A stretch of 64,000 bases of DNA from Streptomyces sp. WMMC940 (GTDB lineage Bacteria; Actinomycetota; Actinomycetes; Streptomycetales; Streptomycetaceae). The stretch spans positions 5,250,001 to 5,314,000 of the forward strand of contig NZ_JAPZBC010000001.1 of assembly GCF_027460265.1 (NCBI RefSeq), in the 5' to 3' direction. Every line of letters begins with the position of its first letter. Position 1 is the stretch's first letter. Below are positions 24,588-33,188 of this stretch, one piece after another. A model generated the notes under the pieces. The model had not been told where the DNA came from. It did not search any database and was given only the letters and a program-made list of their open reading frames with translations. The translations under genes and the position numbers were made by a program.

Positions 24588-25955
24588 TCACTCGGCCCGG
24601 GCCACGATCCCCCGCACCAGCCCCAGCTCCACGAGATCCCGCGGCCGCAGCCGTAGCTGGTCCGCGGTCGCCGGGGTCTCGGACGGGTCGCGCTTGAGGA
24701 TCGCCGCGGCGAGTTCGGGCGCGATGACCGAGAAGTAGCTGTCGGGCGTGACCCAGGTGTTCGCCGGGGCCGCCAGCGCCAGCGCCCCGCCGGAACCGCC
24801 CTCGCCGATCACCAGGGTCGTCACCGGGACGCGCACCGACGCCACCGCCGCGAAGACGTCGGCGATGGCCGCGCCCGCGCCGGTCCGCTCGGCCTCGGCG
24901 TCGTTCGCGGCACCGGGCGTGTCCACGAGGGTGAGCACCGGGATCCCCAACCGGTCGGCGAGCCGGATCAGCCGGGAGGCCGTGCGGTACCCGGCGGGCC
25001 GGGTCGCGGTCCCGGCCTGGGCCGCGTACGCCACGACCCGGCCTTCCCGCAGCCCGAAGCCGCAGATCATCCCCGGGTCCGTACCGCCGCACCGATCGCC
25101 GTGGAGGTCCGCACGCTCGTCGAACCAGGCGTCGAGGTACGCCCCCGCGCGGGGGCGGTGCGGAGCCCGCGCGCGCCGCACGGCCTCCCATCCGGTGGCC
25201 GCCGCGCCGTACGCGCCGTCCAGCGCGAGGGGCGGCGGGACGGGCACGCCCGGCACCGGACCCGCGGCGCCGCCCATGAGCAGCCGCAGCCACAGCGACA
25301 GCGCCGGACGCAGCCGGTCCGGGGGGACGATCGCGTCGATCTGCCCGGCGGCCAGCTGGCCCTCGGCCGTGTACGCCGAAGGGTCCGCGTCCGGAGGCCT
25401 GACCCGGGACCCGGCGAACCCGACCTGCGCTCCCGGGAGCGCGAGGACCACGTCCGCGCCCGCCCCGAGCGTGGCCCAGCCGCCACCGGTGGCGGGGTCG
25501 CGCAGCACCGCGAGCTGCGGCAGTCCGGCCGCACGGGTCAGCGCCGACGCCCGGGCCACCCGCTGGAGCTGGCTCAGGGCGACCATGCCCTCCTGCATCC
25601 TGCTGCCGCCCGTCGCGACCAGCGACACCAGCGGCAGCCGCTCGGCACGGGCGTGCGCGTACGCCCCCTCCAGCAGCTCCCCGGTCCGCCGGCCCAGCGA
25701 CCCGCCGAGGAACCGGAACTCGAACGAGACCAGCACGGCGCGCCGGCCCCCGATGTCCGCCGTGCCCCAGACGACGGACTCCCGCTCACCGGTGCGCGCC
25801 GCGGCCCGCGCCCGCGACTGCGCGTATCCGTCCCACCCGAGCGGTCCGTCGCCGAGAGGGCCGTCGGCGGACGGGTCGTCCGCGCTCGCCGGGTGCTCCT
25901 CGAAGACATCGGTGACCAGGGCCGTCGCCTCGCGCGCCGTGAGACCGTCAGCCAT
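24588..25955 (-). CDS. Fused acetyl/propionyl-CoA carboxylase-type carboxyltransferase
   Basis: 455 residues with two crotonase-like halves. The N-half (about 50-215, beta/AccD-like) has FEFRFLGGSLGRRTGELLEG and ATGGSRMQEGMVALSQ. The C-half (about 260-450, alpha/AccA-like) has DRCGGTDPGMICGFG, LVDTPGAANDAEAERTGAGA and VIGEGGSGGALALA. These motifs hold the acyl-CoA and carboxybiotin sites. The usual zinc finger of AccD is absent. It overlaps matB by 8 bases, so both enzymes are made together and probably feed one malonyl-CoA-related pathway. No biotin carboxylase gene is nearby. Confidence 0.85.
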   Translation of the reverse strand: MADGLTAREATALVTDVFEEHPASADDPSADGPLGDGPLGWDGYAQSRARAAARTGERESVVWGTADIGGRRAVLVSFEFRFLGGSLGRRTGELLEGAYAHARAERLPLVSLVATGGSRMQEGMVALSQLQRVARASALTRAAGLPQLAVLRDPATGGGWATLGAGADVVLALPGAQVGFAGSRVRPPDADPSAYTAEGQLAAGQIDAIVPPDRLRPALSLWLRLLMGGAAGPVPGVPVPPPLALDGAYGAAATGWEAVRRARAPHRPRAGAYLDAWFDERADLHGDRCGGTDPGMICGFGLREGRVVAYAAQAGTATRPAGYRTASRLIRLADRLGIPVLTLVDTPGAANDAEAERTGAGAAIADVFAAVASVRVPVTTLVIGEGGSGGALALAAPANTWVTPDSYFSVIAPELAAAILKRDPSETPATADQLRLRPRDLVELGLVRGIVARAE

Positions 25956-27432
25956 GGGGGAGGGCCCGCTTCATGATCTTGCCCATGTCGTTGCGGGGGA
26001 GCGTGTCGAGGAAGCGGACCGTGCGCGGCCGTTTGTGCGGGGCGAGCTGGGACGCGACGTGGTCCGCCAACTCGTCGCCGGACGGCGGGTCCGCGGGATC
26101 GACGGGCACCACCCACGCCACGACCCGCTCGCCCAGGTCGTCGTCCGGTTCGCCGGTCACGGCGGCCTCCCGCACCCGCGGGTGCTCCAGCAGCGCGTTC
26201 TCGATCTCACCGGCGCCGATCTTGTAGCCGCCGCTCTTGATCAGGTCCGTTGCCTTGCGGCCCACGAGCCGCACCTGCCCGTCCGGGGCCCGGACCGCCA
26301 TGTCGCCCGTGCGGAACCAGCCGCCGTCGAACGCCGCGGCCGTCGCGTCCGGCCGGTTCAGATAGCCGGTGAACAGGTTCGGCCCCCTCACCTGGATCTC
26401 GCCGACCGTCTCCCCGTCCAGGTCCGTGATCTCCGACCCGTCCTCTTCCACCAGCCGCAGTTCCACACCCGGCAGTGGGAGGCCGACCGATCCGGGGCAC
26501 GGCTCGCCGTCCACCCGGACGCTCGTGTTCATCAGCGTCTCGGTCATCCCGTACCGCTCGACGACCCGCCGGCCCGTCGCCGCGAACAGCCGCTCGTGGT
26601 CGTGGACGGGCAGTGCCGCCGAACCCGACACCAGCAGGCGCGCGCCCGAGAGGGACCTCGTCAGCTCCGGGTCGCCGTCCACCGCCTCCGCCAGCCGGTG
26701 GTACATCGTCGGCACCCCGAAGAGCATCGTCCCGCCCGCGGCGAGCTCCCGCCCCACGCCGCCGGCCGAGAACGTCCCGAGGTGCCGCACCGAGCCGCCC
26801 CGCCGCAGTGGCCCGAGGACGCCGAGGACCAGCCCGTGCACGTGGAACAGCGGCAGCGCCTGGACGAGGACGTCGTCGCCGGTCCACGCCCATGCGTCCG
26901 CCAGCGCGTCCAGCGTGGCCGCGATCGCCCTGCGCGGCAGCACCGCGCCCTTGGGCGGACCGGTGGTCCCGGAGGTGTAGACGACCAGGGCCGGGGAATC
27001 CGGGGCCGGCTCGGCGGGCAGTGCACGGTGGCCACCCGCCGGCTCGTCCCCCGACCCGGCGACACGGACGTCGATCCGTTCCGCCCCGGCCAGCACGGGA
27101 GGCAGCTCGTCGCCCTGGCGCGCGAGCACCAGCCGCGGCGCGCTGTCCCCGACGATGTGGGCCAGTTCCCGCTCTCCGGTACGCGGGTTGAGCGGTACGG
27201 CGGGCACCCCCGCGAGCAGCGCGGCGACCACGCCGACGGCCGTCTCGAGCGTGGGCGTGGCCCAGACCGCGACCGGGCCCGCTCCGGAGATCCGTTCCGC
27301 CGTCCTCCCGGCGGCGGAGGCCAGCCCGCCGTACGTCAGCGACCGGTCGCCGAAGCGCAGCGCGGGCCGGTGCCGCACTCCGTCGGACGTGCCGTCCGCG
27401 GTGGCCGCCAGGGCCGGGAAGAGAGCACTCAC
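25948..27432 (-). CDS. matB: Malonyl-CoA synthetase (MatB-like acyl-CoA ligase)
   Basis: 494 residues, ANL superfamily. Motifs: P-loop-like VYTSGTTGPPKGAVLP, ERYGMTETLMNTS, GGWFRTGDMAV, GRKATDLIKSGGYKIGAGEI, and the C-terminal catalytic Lys in PRNDMGKIMKR. The length and sequence correspond closely to the S. coelicolor malonyl-CoA ligase (SCO2444 from memory), which makes malonyl- and methylmalonyl-CoA from the free diacids with ATP and CoA. The first gene of a two-gene unit with the carboxyltransferase, its ATG 27432 follows GAGGACGACCC. The pairing suggests salvage plus carboxylation routes to extender units. Confidence 0.9.
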   Translation of the reverse strand: MSALFPALAATADGTSDGVRHRPALRFGDRSLTYGGLASAAGRTAERISGAGPVAVWATPTLETAVGVVAALLAGVPAVPLNPRTGERELAHIVGDSAPRLVLARQGDELPPVLAGAERIDVRVAGSGDEPAGGHRALPAEPAPDSPALVVYTSGTTGPPKGAVLPRRAIAATLDALADAWAWTGDDVLVQALPLFHVHGLVLGVLGPLRRGGSVRHLGTFSAGGVGRELAAGGTMLFGVPTMYHRLAEAVDGDPELTRSLSGARLLVSGSAALPVHDHERLFAATGRRVVERYGMTETLMNTSVRVDGEPCPGSVGLPLPGVELRLVEEDGSEITDLDGETVGEIQVRGPNLFTGYLNRPDATAAAFDGGWFRTGDMAVRAPDGQVRLVGRKATDLIKSGGYKIGAGEIENALLEHPRVREAAVTGEPDDDLGERVVAWVVPVDPADPPSGDELADHVASQLAPHKRPRTVRFLDTLPRNDMGKIMKRALPHG

Positions 27433-28017
27433 GGGTCGTCCTCCTCAAGTCGCTTCCGCACCGTTTCGCGGGGCAGGCGGTGGGCGCCCGCGGCCCCACC
27501 ATTCTCCCCGCGATCACCTACTCGTGCGTAACAAATGCTCGGACCCGCGAGGGGCGAGGTGCGGCGACAGGTCGGAGGAGCGACTCCCATGCGGCGTCCG
27601 TGCCCCCTCGCGGCGGACGCTCGTCCCCGGCCGTACCGCGCGGAGCGGCGGTTTCCGGTGTTCTGGCGTCAGGTGGTCCGGTCCGGTGCCCTCCGCGGTG
27701 GTGCCGCCGGGGTGCCGCCGGGGGCTGTGCCGGCCCGGCTCGGCGATTCCGGGGCCGCGTCGTGCGTGACGGTGTGGCGCTGGGCGCGGCGGCCGTCGGG
27801 GAGGCGTGGGGCGCGGTGGCTCGACCTCGACATCGACCGCGGTGGGCCCCGGCCGCCGGTGCGCCGCCGCGAGTACGGCCGCGCAGTGCCGTAAGGATCG
27901 TCTCGCCGCGCTCCGCGCCCACGAGCGCGCGTCCGCCGGCCCGGCGAAGCGCACCGCGGGCGGACGCCGGGGTGGCCGCCGCGCCGCCGGCCTCCCGCAG
28001 CGGGCACGGGCCCGCAC
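27433..28017 (-). other. 585-base gene-poor stretch between the mreB-like gene and matB
   Basis: Open frames here (both strands) are Arg/Pro/His-rich, lack ribosome binding sites and resemble no family. A less G+C-rich segment near 27505-27540 (containing ACCTACTCGTGCGTAACAAA) lies about 90 bases upstream of matB and is the probable promoter zone. Confidence 0.5.
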
Positions 28018-29055
28018 TCAGGCGGTGAGCGGGGAGAGGACCATCGAGCTGATGTTGCCCTCCAGCATCTCCCCGAGTCCCAGCACCGCACACACATCGG
28101 GGCGTTCGGCGATGAGGACCGGCATCCCGGTCGCGTCGCGGAGCATCTGGTCGAGCCCGGGCAGCAGAGCGCTGCCGCCGACCATCATGATGCCGCGGTC
28201 GGCGAGATCGGCGACGAGGTCGGGCGGGCAGTCCCGCAGGATCCTTCCGATGCCGTCCAGCACGGCGGTCAGCGGCGTGTGGATCGCGTCCCGCACCGCC
28301 GCGGTGTCGACCCGCACCGAGCGCGCCAGACCGGTTGCCACGTCCCGGCCGTGGATCTCGGTGGTCGAGGGGCCCTGGAGGGTGAGGCCGTTCTCGCTCA
28401 GCGCGACCTGGAGGGGGCGTACGGACTGGCTCGGCAGCATCAGTTCGTGCTGGTGGCGCAGGTGCTGGATGACGGCGTGGTCCACGGCCTCGCCGCCGAC
28501 CGGGATACGCGCCGCGGTCACGATGGAACCGAGGGACAGCACGGCGACCTGCGTGGTGGCCGCACCACACATCATGATCATCGTCGCGGTCGGCTGCTCC
28601 ACCGGCAGACCGCAGCCGACGGCCGCGGCGATCAGTGTGTCGACCAGCTCGACCCGCCGGGCCCCGAGTCCGACCAGCGTCTCCACGGTGGCGCGCTGGG
28701 CGAGCGGATCGGCCTCGTGCGGTGTGCACGCTGCGGCGCGCAGCCTCGGCTTGCGGCGCAGCTGCCTGCGCAGCTTCTCGCCGAGCAGATGGCGCAGCAT
28801 GCGCTGGGCCATGTCGATGTCGACGACGGTGCCGCCGGACACGGGGCGCATCACCCGGATGTAGTCGGGGGTACGGCCGGTCATCTGCTCGGCGAACTCG
28901 CCGACGGCGATGAGGGCGCCGTTGCGGATGTTGACGGCGGCGACGCTGGGCTGGTCGACGACCAGTCCCGCGCCCTTCACATAGACCCGGGTCCGCGCGG
29001 CACCCAGGTCCACGGCGACGTGGCAGCGGCGCAACTGCTCAAGACTGACGGTCAT
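28018..29055 (-). CDS. MreB/Mbl-like actin homologue
   Basis: 345 residues; ATG 29055 follows GGGAGGACC. Actin-fold signatures are VAVDLGAARTRVYVKG (phosphate 1), MIMMCGAATTQVAVLSLG (phosphate 2), RIPVGGEAVDHAVI and MMVGGSALLPGLDQML (adenosine). It corresponds to the Mbl-like protein of S. coelicolor (SCO2451 from memory), shorter and more diverged than the mreBCD-linked MreB. Family role: filament-forming protein needed for spore-wall integrity and stress resistance. It stands alone here, without mreC or mreD. Confidence 0.88.
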   Translation of the reverse strand: MTVSLEQLRRCHVAVDLGAARTRVYVKGAGLVVDQPSVAAVNIRNGALIAVGEFAEQMTGRTPDYIRVMRPVSGGTVVDIDMAQRMLRHLLGEKLRRQLRRKPRLRAAACTPHEADPLAQRATVETLVGLGARRVELVDTLIAAAVGCGLPVEQPTATMIMMCGAATTQVAVLSLGSIVTAARIPVGGEAVDHAVIQHLRHQHELMLPSQSVRPLQVALSENGLTLQGPSTTEIHGRDVATGLARSVRVDTAAVRDAIHTPLTAVLDGIGRILRDCPPDLVADLADRGIMMVGGSALLPGLDQMLRDATGMPVLIAERPDVCAVLGLGEMLEGNISSMVLSPLTA

Positions 29056-29214
29056 GGCAGGTCCTCCCGAGACGGTTCCCTCCTCGCATCCTGCGATCGC
29101 CCGGGGCGTGACGCGCGCTGGGCTGCGCCGGTCGGGGGTGGGACTCCGCCGGGAACGCCGGGGGCCGGGCGGACGCCGGGCGCGTGATGTCGAACGCCGG
29201 TCGCGAGCGTCGGA

Positions 29215-29772
29215 TCAGGAGTCGTACGCCACGTGCTGCAGCAGGCCCCAGGTGAACTCCGCCACGCACGACCGGCCGTCGGGCACGCCGAACGCCAGCC
29301 GCCAGCGGGTGGGGGCGGTGCCCTCCATCGGCCGCACCGGGGCGAAGGCCGCGGCGACCTCGTCGACCGTGCAGCGCCAGGGGCGCAGGTCGTCCGCGGT
29401 ACGCAGCTCGGGCCCGGCGGCCCCCGGCGCCCGTACGAGCCATTCGTTCCAGACCGCCCCGCCGGGCCCGGCCAGCACCTCGAACCGCAGGTCCGGCCAC
29501 AGGGGCACCGGCCACCGCAGCGCGTCGCACTCCAGGTCGCCGATCCTGCGGTGCGCCGTGGCCTCGGGCTCGCCGAGCACGGAGCGGTACCGGGAGAGGG
29601 CGCCGCGGGCACGCGGGGAGCGGACGGTCGCCTGCCAGCGGCGGTTCGCCTCCCGCATCTCGGCGGCCGACGCGCCCAGCTCACGGCGTGCCTCCTCGAC
29701 CAGTCCCGGCTGGTGGTCGGCCATCCGGCGGAGCAGGACGAGCTGGAACGCGCGGGGCCCGAAGCTGTTCAT
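29215..29772 (-). CDS. Hypothetical conserved protein, 185 aa
   Basis: ATG 29772 gives MNSFGPRAFQLVLLRRMADH; longer frames upstream run across the divergent promoter and were rejected. The N-terminal third is a charged helix (LVEEARRELGASAAEMREAN), followed by an alpha/beta part with Trp-rich segments (VWNEWLVRAPG, CVAEFTWGLLQHVAYDS). No signal peptide or metal motif is seen. It lies between the mreB-like gene and a divergent zinc-ribbon membrane protein, a set that seems conserved in Streptomyces. Function not recognised. Confidence 0.7.
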   Translation of the reverse strand: MNSFGPRAFQLVLLRRMADHQPGLVEEARRELGASAAEMREANRRWQATVRSPRARGALSRYRSVLGEPEATAHRRIGDLECDALRWPVPLWPDLRFEVLAGPGGAVWNEWLVRAPGAAGPELRTADDLRPWRCTVDEVAAAFAPVRPMEGTAPTRWRLAFGVPDGRSCVAEFTWGLLQHVAYDS

Positions 29773-29910
29773 GCCCTCATCGTGCCCGTATGGGCCGGTC
29801 CGCGACGCCGCTCCGGCCAGCCGACGTGCCGTGGAACTGCAGATTCCACACAGGATCCTCACAGTCACGCCTACCTCAGGTGTCACATCGCTGCATACGC
29901 TCCCGGAGCC

Positions 29911-30630
29911 ATGGATTACTGCCACCAGTGCCGCCGACACCTCAACGGAGCCTTGGCGTGCGCGGGCTGCGGTACTCCCGCCGAGGAACTGCGCCACTTC
30001 CGCCCCGTCTCCGCCGCGACGGAGAGCGACGTCGTCGTCGAACTGGGCGGCGCCCACCGCGACGAGGACGGGCCGCCCGCCGGGCGCCGCCGTGCCGGCG
30101 GCCGCCGTATCCGCAGGGCCGCAGGCACCCGCAGGGCCCGTCGCAAACGCGGGCGGAAGGTACTCATAGGGACACTCGGGCTGGCGCTCGCCGCGGGCGC
30201 GCTGAGCCTGGCGGAACTGGCCCGGGAGTCCTCGGGCGGCGGTGACGACACCGCCGTCGAGGTGCGTGAGCAGGAGTCCCTGGAGGTCGACGACATACCC
30301 GAGCCGACCGGCAGCGCGGAGCCGCCGCCCGGGCCGAGCGCGGTGAGCGAGCCGCCCAGGACGTCGCCCGCCGCTGTCAGGCCGACGGGTTCGGTCGGGC
30401 GCGGCAGCACCAGACCGACGGTGGAGGCGTCCGCGCCTCAGGAGGAGCCGAGCGAGTCGGAGCCGGTCGTGCCCGACCCGCCCGACGACGACGGCACCCC
30501 GTCTTCGAGCGGCGATCCGTCGCAGCAGCCCTCGCAGTCGGCTTCACCCCCGCCGCCCCCGCCGGCCGCCGAGCCGGCCCCCTCCCCGACGCCGACGAAG
30601 GACTGCTGGCTCATCTTCTGGTGCTCGTAA
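29911..30630 (+). CDS. Zinc-ribbon membrane protein with Pro/Ser-rich tail
   Basis: 239 residues. Opens MDYCHQCRRHLNGALACAGC, a four-cysteine ribbon (Cys4, 7, 17, 20). An Arg-rich linker (85-110), one membrane helix (about 113-130: LIGTLGLALAAGALSLAELA) and an acidic Pro/Ser tail follow, ending DCWLIFWCS with two more cysteines. The plus-strand ATG is preceded only by GGAG very close to it. The paralogue at 15835 shares the first 20-residue pattern but ends without cysteines. The ribbon should face the cytoplasm and the tail the wall. Function unknown. Confidence 0.8.
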   Translation: MDYCHQCRRHLNGALACAGCGTPAEELRHFRPVSAATESDVVVELGGAHRDEDGPPAGRRRAGGRRIRRAAGTRRARRKRGRKVLIGTLGLALAAGALSLAELARESSGGGDDTAVEVREQESLEVDDIPEPTGSAEPPPGPSAVSEPPRTSPAAVRPTGSVGRGSTRPTVEASAPQEEPSESEPVVPDPPDDDGTPSSSGDPSQQPSQSASPPPPPPAAEPAPSPTPTKDCWLIFWCS

Positions 30631-30865
30631 CCCGCGGAGCTTGCTGCGGCCCTGACCCCCCACGCGCCCCCTCCGAAGACCCTCGGGACCCTCCACGCGT
30701 CCCCTCCGGGCGTCCCCCGAATCCGTCCCGCGCCCTCTCGGCGAACGCGCGCCCCCTCCGGCGGTGAGGGCGCCGACGCCATCCGGACCCCGGATGCGGA
30801 CCGGCGCCCGGATGTCGGCCTCCGGTCACCGTTCTCGCTCCGCCCAGCCGTTCTCGACCGCGCGC

Positions 30866-31306
30866 CTACGCGCCGGCCTCGGCGTCGCCCAGCATCCGCT
30901 TCAGCAGGTCCCGCAGCGTCCTGCGCTCCTGGGCCGACAGCTCCGCGAGCGGCTCGCGCGCGAAGTGCAGGGCGTCGCGGAGCTCGCGCGCCGTCCGGCG
31001 GCCCTCCTCCGTGGCCGCGGCTATCTTCACCCGGCGGTCGGCCGGGTCCGGCCGGCGTTCCACCAGGCCGCGCGCCTCCAGCCGGTCGATGATTCCCGTG
31101 ACGTTCGACGGCTCGCACCTCAGCTTCCGGGCGATCCGGCGCATGGCGGTCGGCTCCATGGACAGCAGTCCGAGCACCCTGGCCTGCGCCCCGGTGAGGT
31201 GGTAGCGGGCGGCGGCCTCCTCGTACTCGTCGTGGTAGCGAGCCACGACGGTGCCGATGAGATCGACGACCTCGAGGGTCAGCGGGTCCGTGCGTGTGGT
31301 GGCCAT
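30866..31306 (-). CDS. MarR-family transcriptional regulator
   Basis: 146 residues; ATG 31306. The winged helix covers LTGAQARVLGLLSMEPTAMR, RKLRCEPSNVTGIIDRLEAR and VERRPDPADRRVKIAAATEE, the standard MarR DNA-binding unit with the DxR wing motif. The N-terminal helix lacks the reactive cysteine of OhrR; the only cysteine lies in the recognition-helix region (LRCEPSN). It is divergent from the oxidoreductase-ohr pair with 89 bases between, and probably represses that pair and itself. Confidence 0.9.
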   Translation of the reverse strand: MATTRTDPLTLEVVDLIGTVVARYHDEYEEAAARYHLTGAQARVLGLLSMEPTAMRRIARKLRCEPSNVTGIIDRLEARGLVERRPDPADRRVKIAAATEEGRRTARELRDALHFAREPLAELSAQERRTLRDLLKRMLGDAEAGA

Positions 31307-31327
31307 GCCGTCAGCATACCCGGATAC

Positions 31328-31360
31328 TTGACAACGTGAAATATTCAGTCGCATGGTTGT
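31328..31360 (+). promoter_or_regulatory. Promoter and nested palindromes between marR and the oxidoreductase gene
   Basis: TTGACA (31328-31333) is a good -35. Overlapping it are nested inverted repeats: ACAAC (31331-31335) with GTTGT (31356-31360), and TGAA with TTCA around ATA inside. This is a typical MarR operator placement, blocking RNA polymerase. The -10 is not clear. Confidence 0.55.
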
Positions 31361-31395
31361 TTCAGGACATGAAGCATTTCTAGGAGGCCCGCACC

Positions 31396-32415
31396 ATGCC
31401 CGCACTTCCCGCGACCAGCCGCGAATGGCACCTCGTTTCCCGCCCCCACGGCTGGCCCGAGCCGGGGGACGTCGCCCTGCGCGAGGCCCCGGTGAGCGAA
31501 CCGGGCGAGGGGCGCATCCTCGTCCGCAACCTGCACTTCTCCGTCGACCCGTACATGCGCGGCCGCATGAACGACGTGAAGTCGTACGTACCGCCGTTCC
31601 AGCTCGACCAGCCCATGGAGGGCGGCGCGGTCGGCGAGGTCGTCGCCTCGAACGCGGAGGGCTTCGCGGTCGGCGACCACGTCCTGCACGGCCTGGGCTG
31701 GCGCGAGTACGCGGACGTGGAGGCCCGGCACGCGGTCAAGGTCGACGCCTCCGTCGCCCCGCTCTCGGCCTACCTCGGCGTGCTCGGCATGCCGGGCCTC
31801 ACCGCCTACGCCGGCCTGTTCGAGGTCGCGTCGTTCAAGGAGGGCGACGCGGTCTTCGTCTCCGGCGCCGCCGGTGCGGTCGGCAGCCAGGTCGGCCAGA
31901 TGGCGAAGCTGAAGGGCGCCTCGCGCGTCATCGGCTCGGCCGGCTCCGACGAGAAGGTCAAGCTCCTCGTCGAGGAGTACGGCTTCGACGCCGCCTTCAA
32001 CTACAAGAAGGGCCCCGTCGCCGAGCAGCTGAAGAACGCCGCTCCCGACGGCATCGACGTCTACTTCGACAACGTCGGCGGGGAGCACCTCGAGGCCGCT
32101 ATCTCCTCGCTCAACGTCCACGGCCGCGCCACCATCTGCGGAATGATCGCCCAGTACAACGCGACCGAGCCCACCCCCGGCCCGCGCAACCTCGCCCTGG
32201 TCATCGGCAAGCGCCTGCGGCTGCAGGGAATGCTCGTCAACGACCACCGCGCGCTCCAGGGCCAGTTCGTCCAGGAGGTCGGCGGCTGGCTGGCCTCGGG
32301 CGCGCTGAAGTACGACGAGACGGTCGTCGAGGGCATCGAGAACGGCTTCGACGCGTTCCTCGGCCTGCTGCGCGGCCAGAACACCGGCAAGATGATCGTC
32401 TCGCTGACCCGCTAG
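31396..32415 (+). CDS. NADP-dependent oxidoreductase (zinc-free MDR, prostaglandin-reductase-like)
   Basis: 339 residues; ATG 31396 follows AGGAGGCCCGC. It has the PTGR/LTB4DH signatures VDPYMRGRMNDVKSYVPPF, LGMPGLTAYAGLFEVASFKE, the NADP motif VSGAAGAVGSQVGQMAKLKG and IDVYFDNVGGEHLEAAIS. Zinc-ligand residues are missing, as in this subfamily. These enzymes reduce the double bond of alpha,beta-unsaturated ketones and aldehydes, a detoxification of reactive electrophiles. It is followed 64 bases later by ohr, so one transcript could handle electrophiles and organic peroxides together. Confidence 0.92.
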   Translation: MPALPATSREWHLVSRPHGWPEPGDVALREAPVSEPGEGRILVRNLHFSVDPYMRGRMNDVKSYVPPFQLDQPMEGGAVGEVVASNAEGFAVGDHVLHGLGWREYADVEARHAVKVDASVAPLSAYLGVLGMPGLTAYAGLFEVASFKEGDAVFVSGAAGAVGSQVGQMAKLKGASRVIGSAGSDEKVKLLVEEYGFDAAFNYKKGPVAEQLKNAAPDGIDVYFDNVGGEHLEAAISSLNVHGRATICGMIAQYNATEPTPGPRNLALVIGKRLRLQGMLVNDHRALQGQFVQEVGGWLASGALKYDETVVEGIENGFDAFLGLLRGQNTGKMIVSLTR

Positions 32416-32479
32416 GCTCGGCACAGCCGTCGCGGTCGTGGGCGCGAGCCGCGGCGAACGACAGAAGGAACCCAGACCC

Positions 32480-32902
32480 ATGTCGATCCAGCAGTCCGAC
32501 GTCCTGTACACCGCCGTCGCCACGGCGGAGAACGGCCGTGACGGCCGTGTCGCCACCGACGACGGCAAGCTCGACGTCGTCGTCAACCCGCCCAAGGAAA
32601 TGGGCGGTTCCGGCGCCGGCACGAACCCGGAGCAGCTCTTCGCCGCCGGCTACAGCGCCTGCTTCCAGGGCGCGCTCGGCGTCGTCGCCCGCCAGGAGAA
32701 CGCCGACATCTCCGGCTCGACGGTCACCGCCGAGGTCGGTATCGGCAAGAACGACGAGGGCTTCGGCATCATCGTGAGGATCTCCGCGGTCATCCCGAAC
32801 GTCGACGCCGCCACCGCCCGTGAGCTGGTCGAGAAGGCCCACCAGGTGTGCCCGTACTCCAAGGCCACCCGGGGCAACATCACGGTCGGGCTCGCGGTCT
32901 GA
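32480..32902 (+). CDS. ohr: Organic hydroperoxide resistance protein (Ohr/OsmC family)
   Basis: 140 residues; ATG 32480 follows AGAAGGAACCC. NPEQLFAAGYSACFQGAL contains peroxidatic Cys61, and VCPYSKATRGN contains resolving Cys124; both are conserved in Ohr. The enzyme reduces fatty-acid and other organic hydroperoxides using lipoylated protein as electron donor. The likely controller is the MarR protein at 30866 rather than a classical OhrR, since no OhrR-type cysteine is present there. A strong terminator follows. Confidence 0.93.
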   Translation: MSIQQSDVLYTAVATAENGRDGRVATDDGKLDVVVNPPKEMGGSGAGTNPEQLFAAGYSACFQGALGVVARQENADISGSTVTAEVGIGKNDEGFGIIVRISAVIPNVDAATARELVEKAHQVCPYSKATRGNITVGLAV

Positions 32903-32943
32903 CCCACCCGCGCCGGGTCCGCCCGGCGCGCGCGGTCGACGCA

Positions 32944-32983
32944 CGGGACGAGGCCGCACCCCGAGGGGTGCGGCCTCGTCCCG
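32944..32983 (+). terminator. Perfect 18-bp hairpin terminator after ohr
   Basis: 32944-32961 pairs exactly with 32966-32983 around a 4-base loop; no T-run follows. It closes the oxidoreductase-ohr unit. Confidence 0.85.
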
Positions 32984-33080
32984 TCACCGGCCCGCGCCGC
33001 CGGTCACCGGCCCGCGCCGCCGGTCACCGGCCCGCGCCGCCGGTCACCGGCCCGCGCCGCCGGACACCGGCCCGGGCCCG
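32981..33080 (+). repeat. Five tandem 20-bp units next to the ohr terminator
   Basis: Three identical units CGGTCACCGGCCCGCGCCGC (33001-33060) are flanked by a first copy with one change (32981-33000) and a last copy with several changes (33061-33080). The array sits between the ohr terminator and the EI24-type gene. It contains no spacers and is not CRISPR. Confidence 0.9.
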
Positions 33081-33171
33081 CGTCACGGGTGGGCGCGGTC
33101 GCCGTCGATCCGCCCCGTCCACAGCCTCCCGGCCTTCGTCCACAGGCCCATGACCGGGAGTTCCGCACCAC

Positions 33172-33188
33172 GTATAAGGTGTGGCGCA
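33172..33188 (+). promoter_or_regulatory. -10-like element placing a leaderless start
   Basis: TATAAG at 33172-33177 lies 10 bases before the ATG at 33188, and there is no ribosome binding site. A transcript starting at or just before the ATG is expected. Confidence 0.4.

Noticed and set aside
27514..28017. Minus-strand frame in the mreB-like/matB gap
   Set aside because: Arg/Pro/His composition typical of chance frames; no start signal and no family similarity.
32981..33080. Possible CRISPR array
   Set aside because: Units are directly adjacent with no unique spacers, and no cas genes are in the window.
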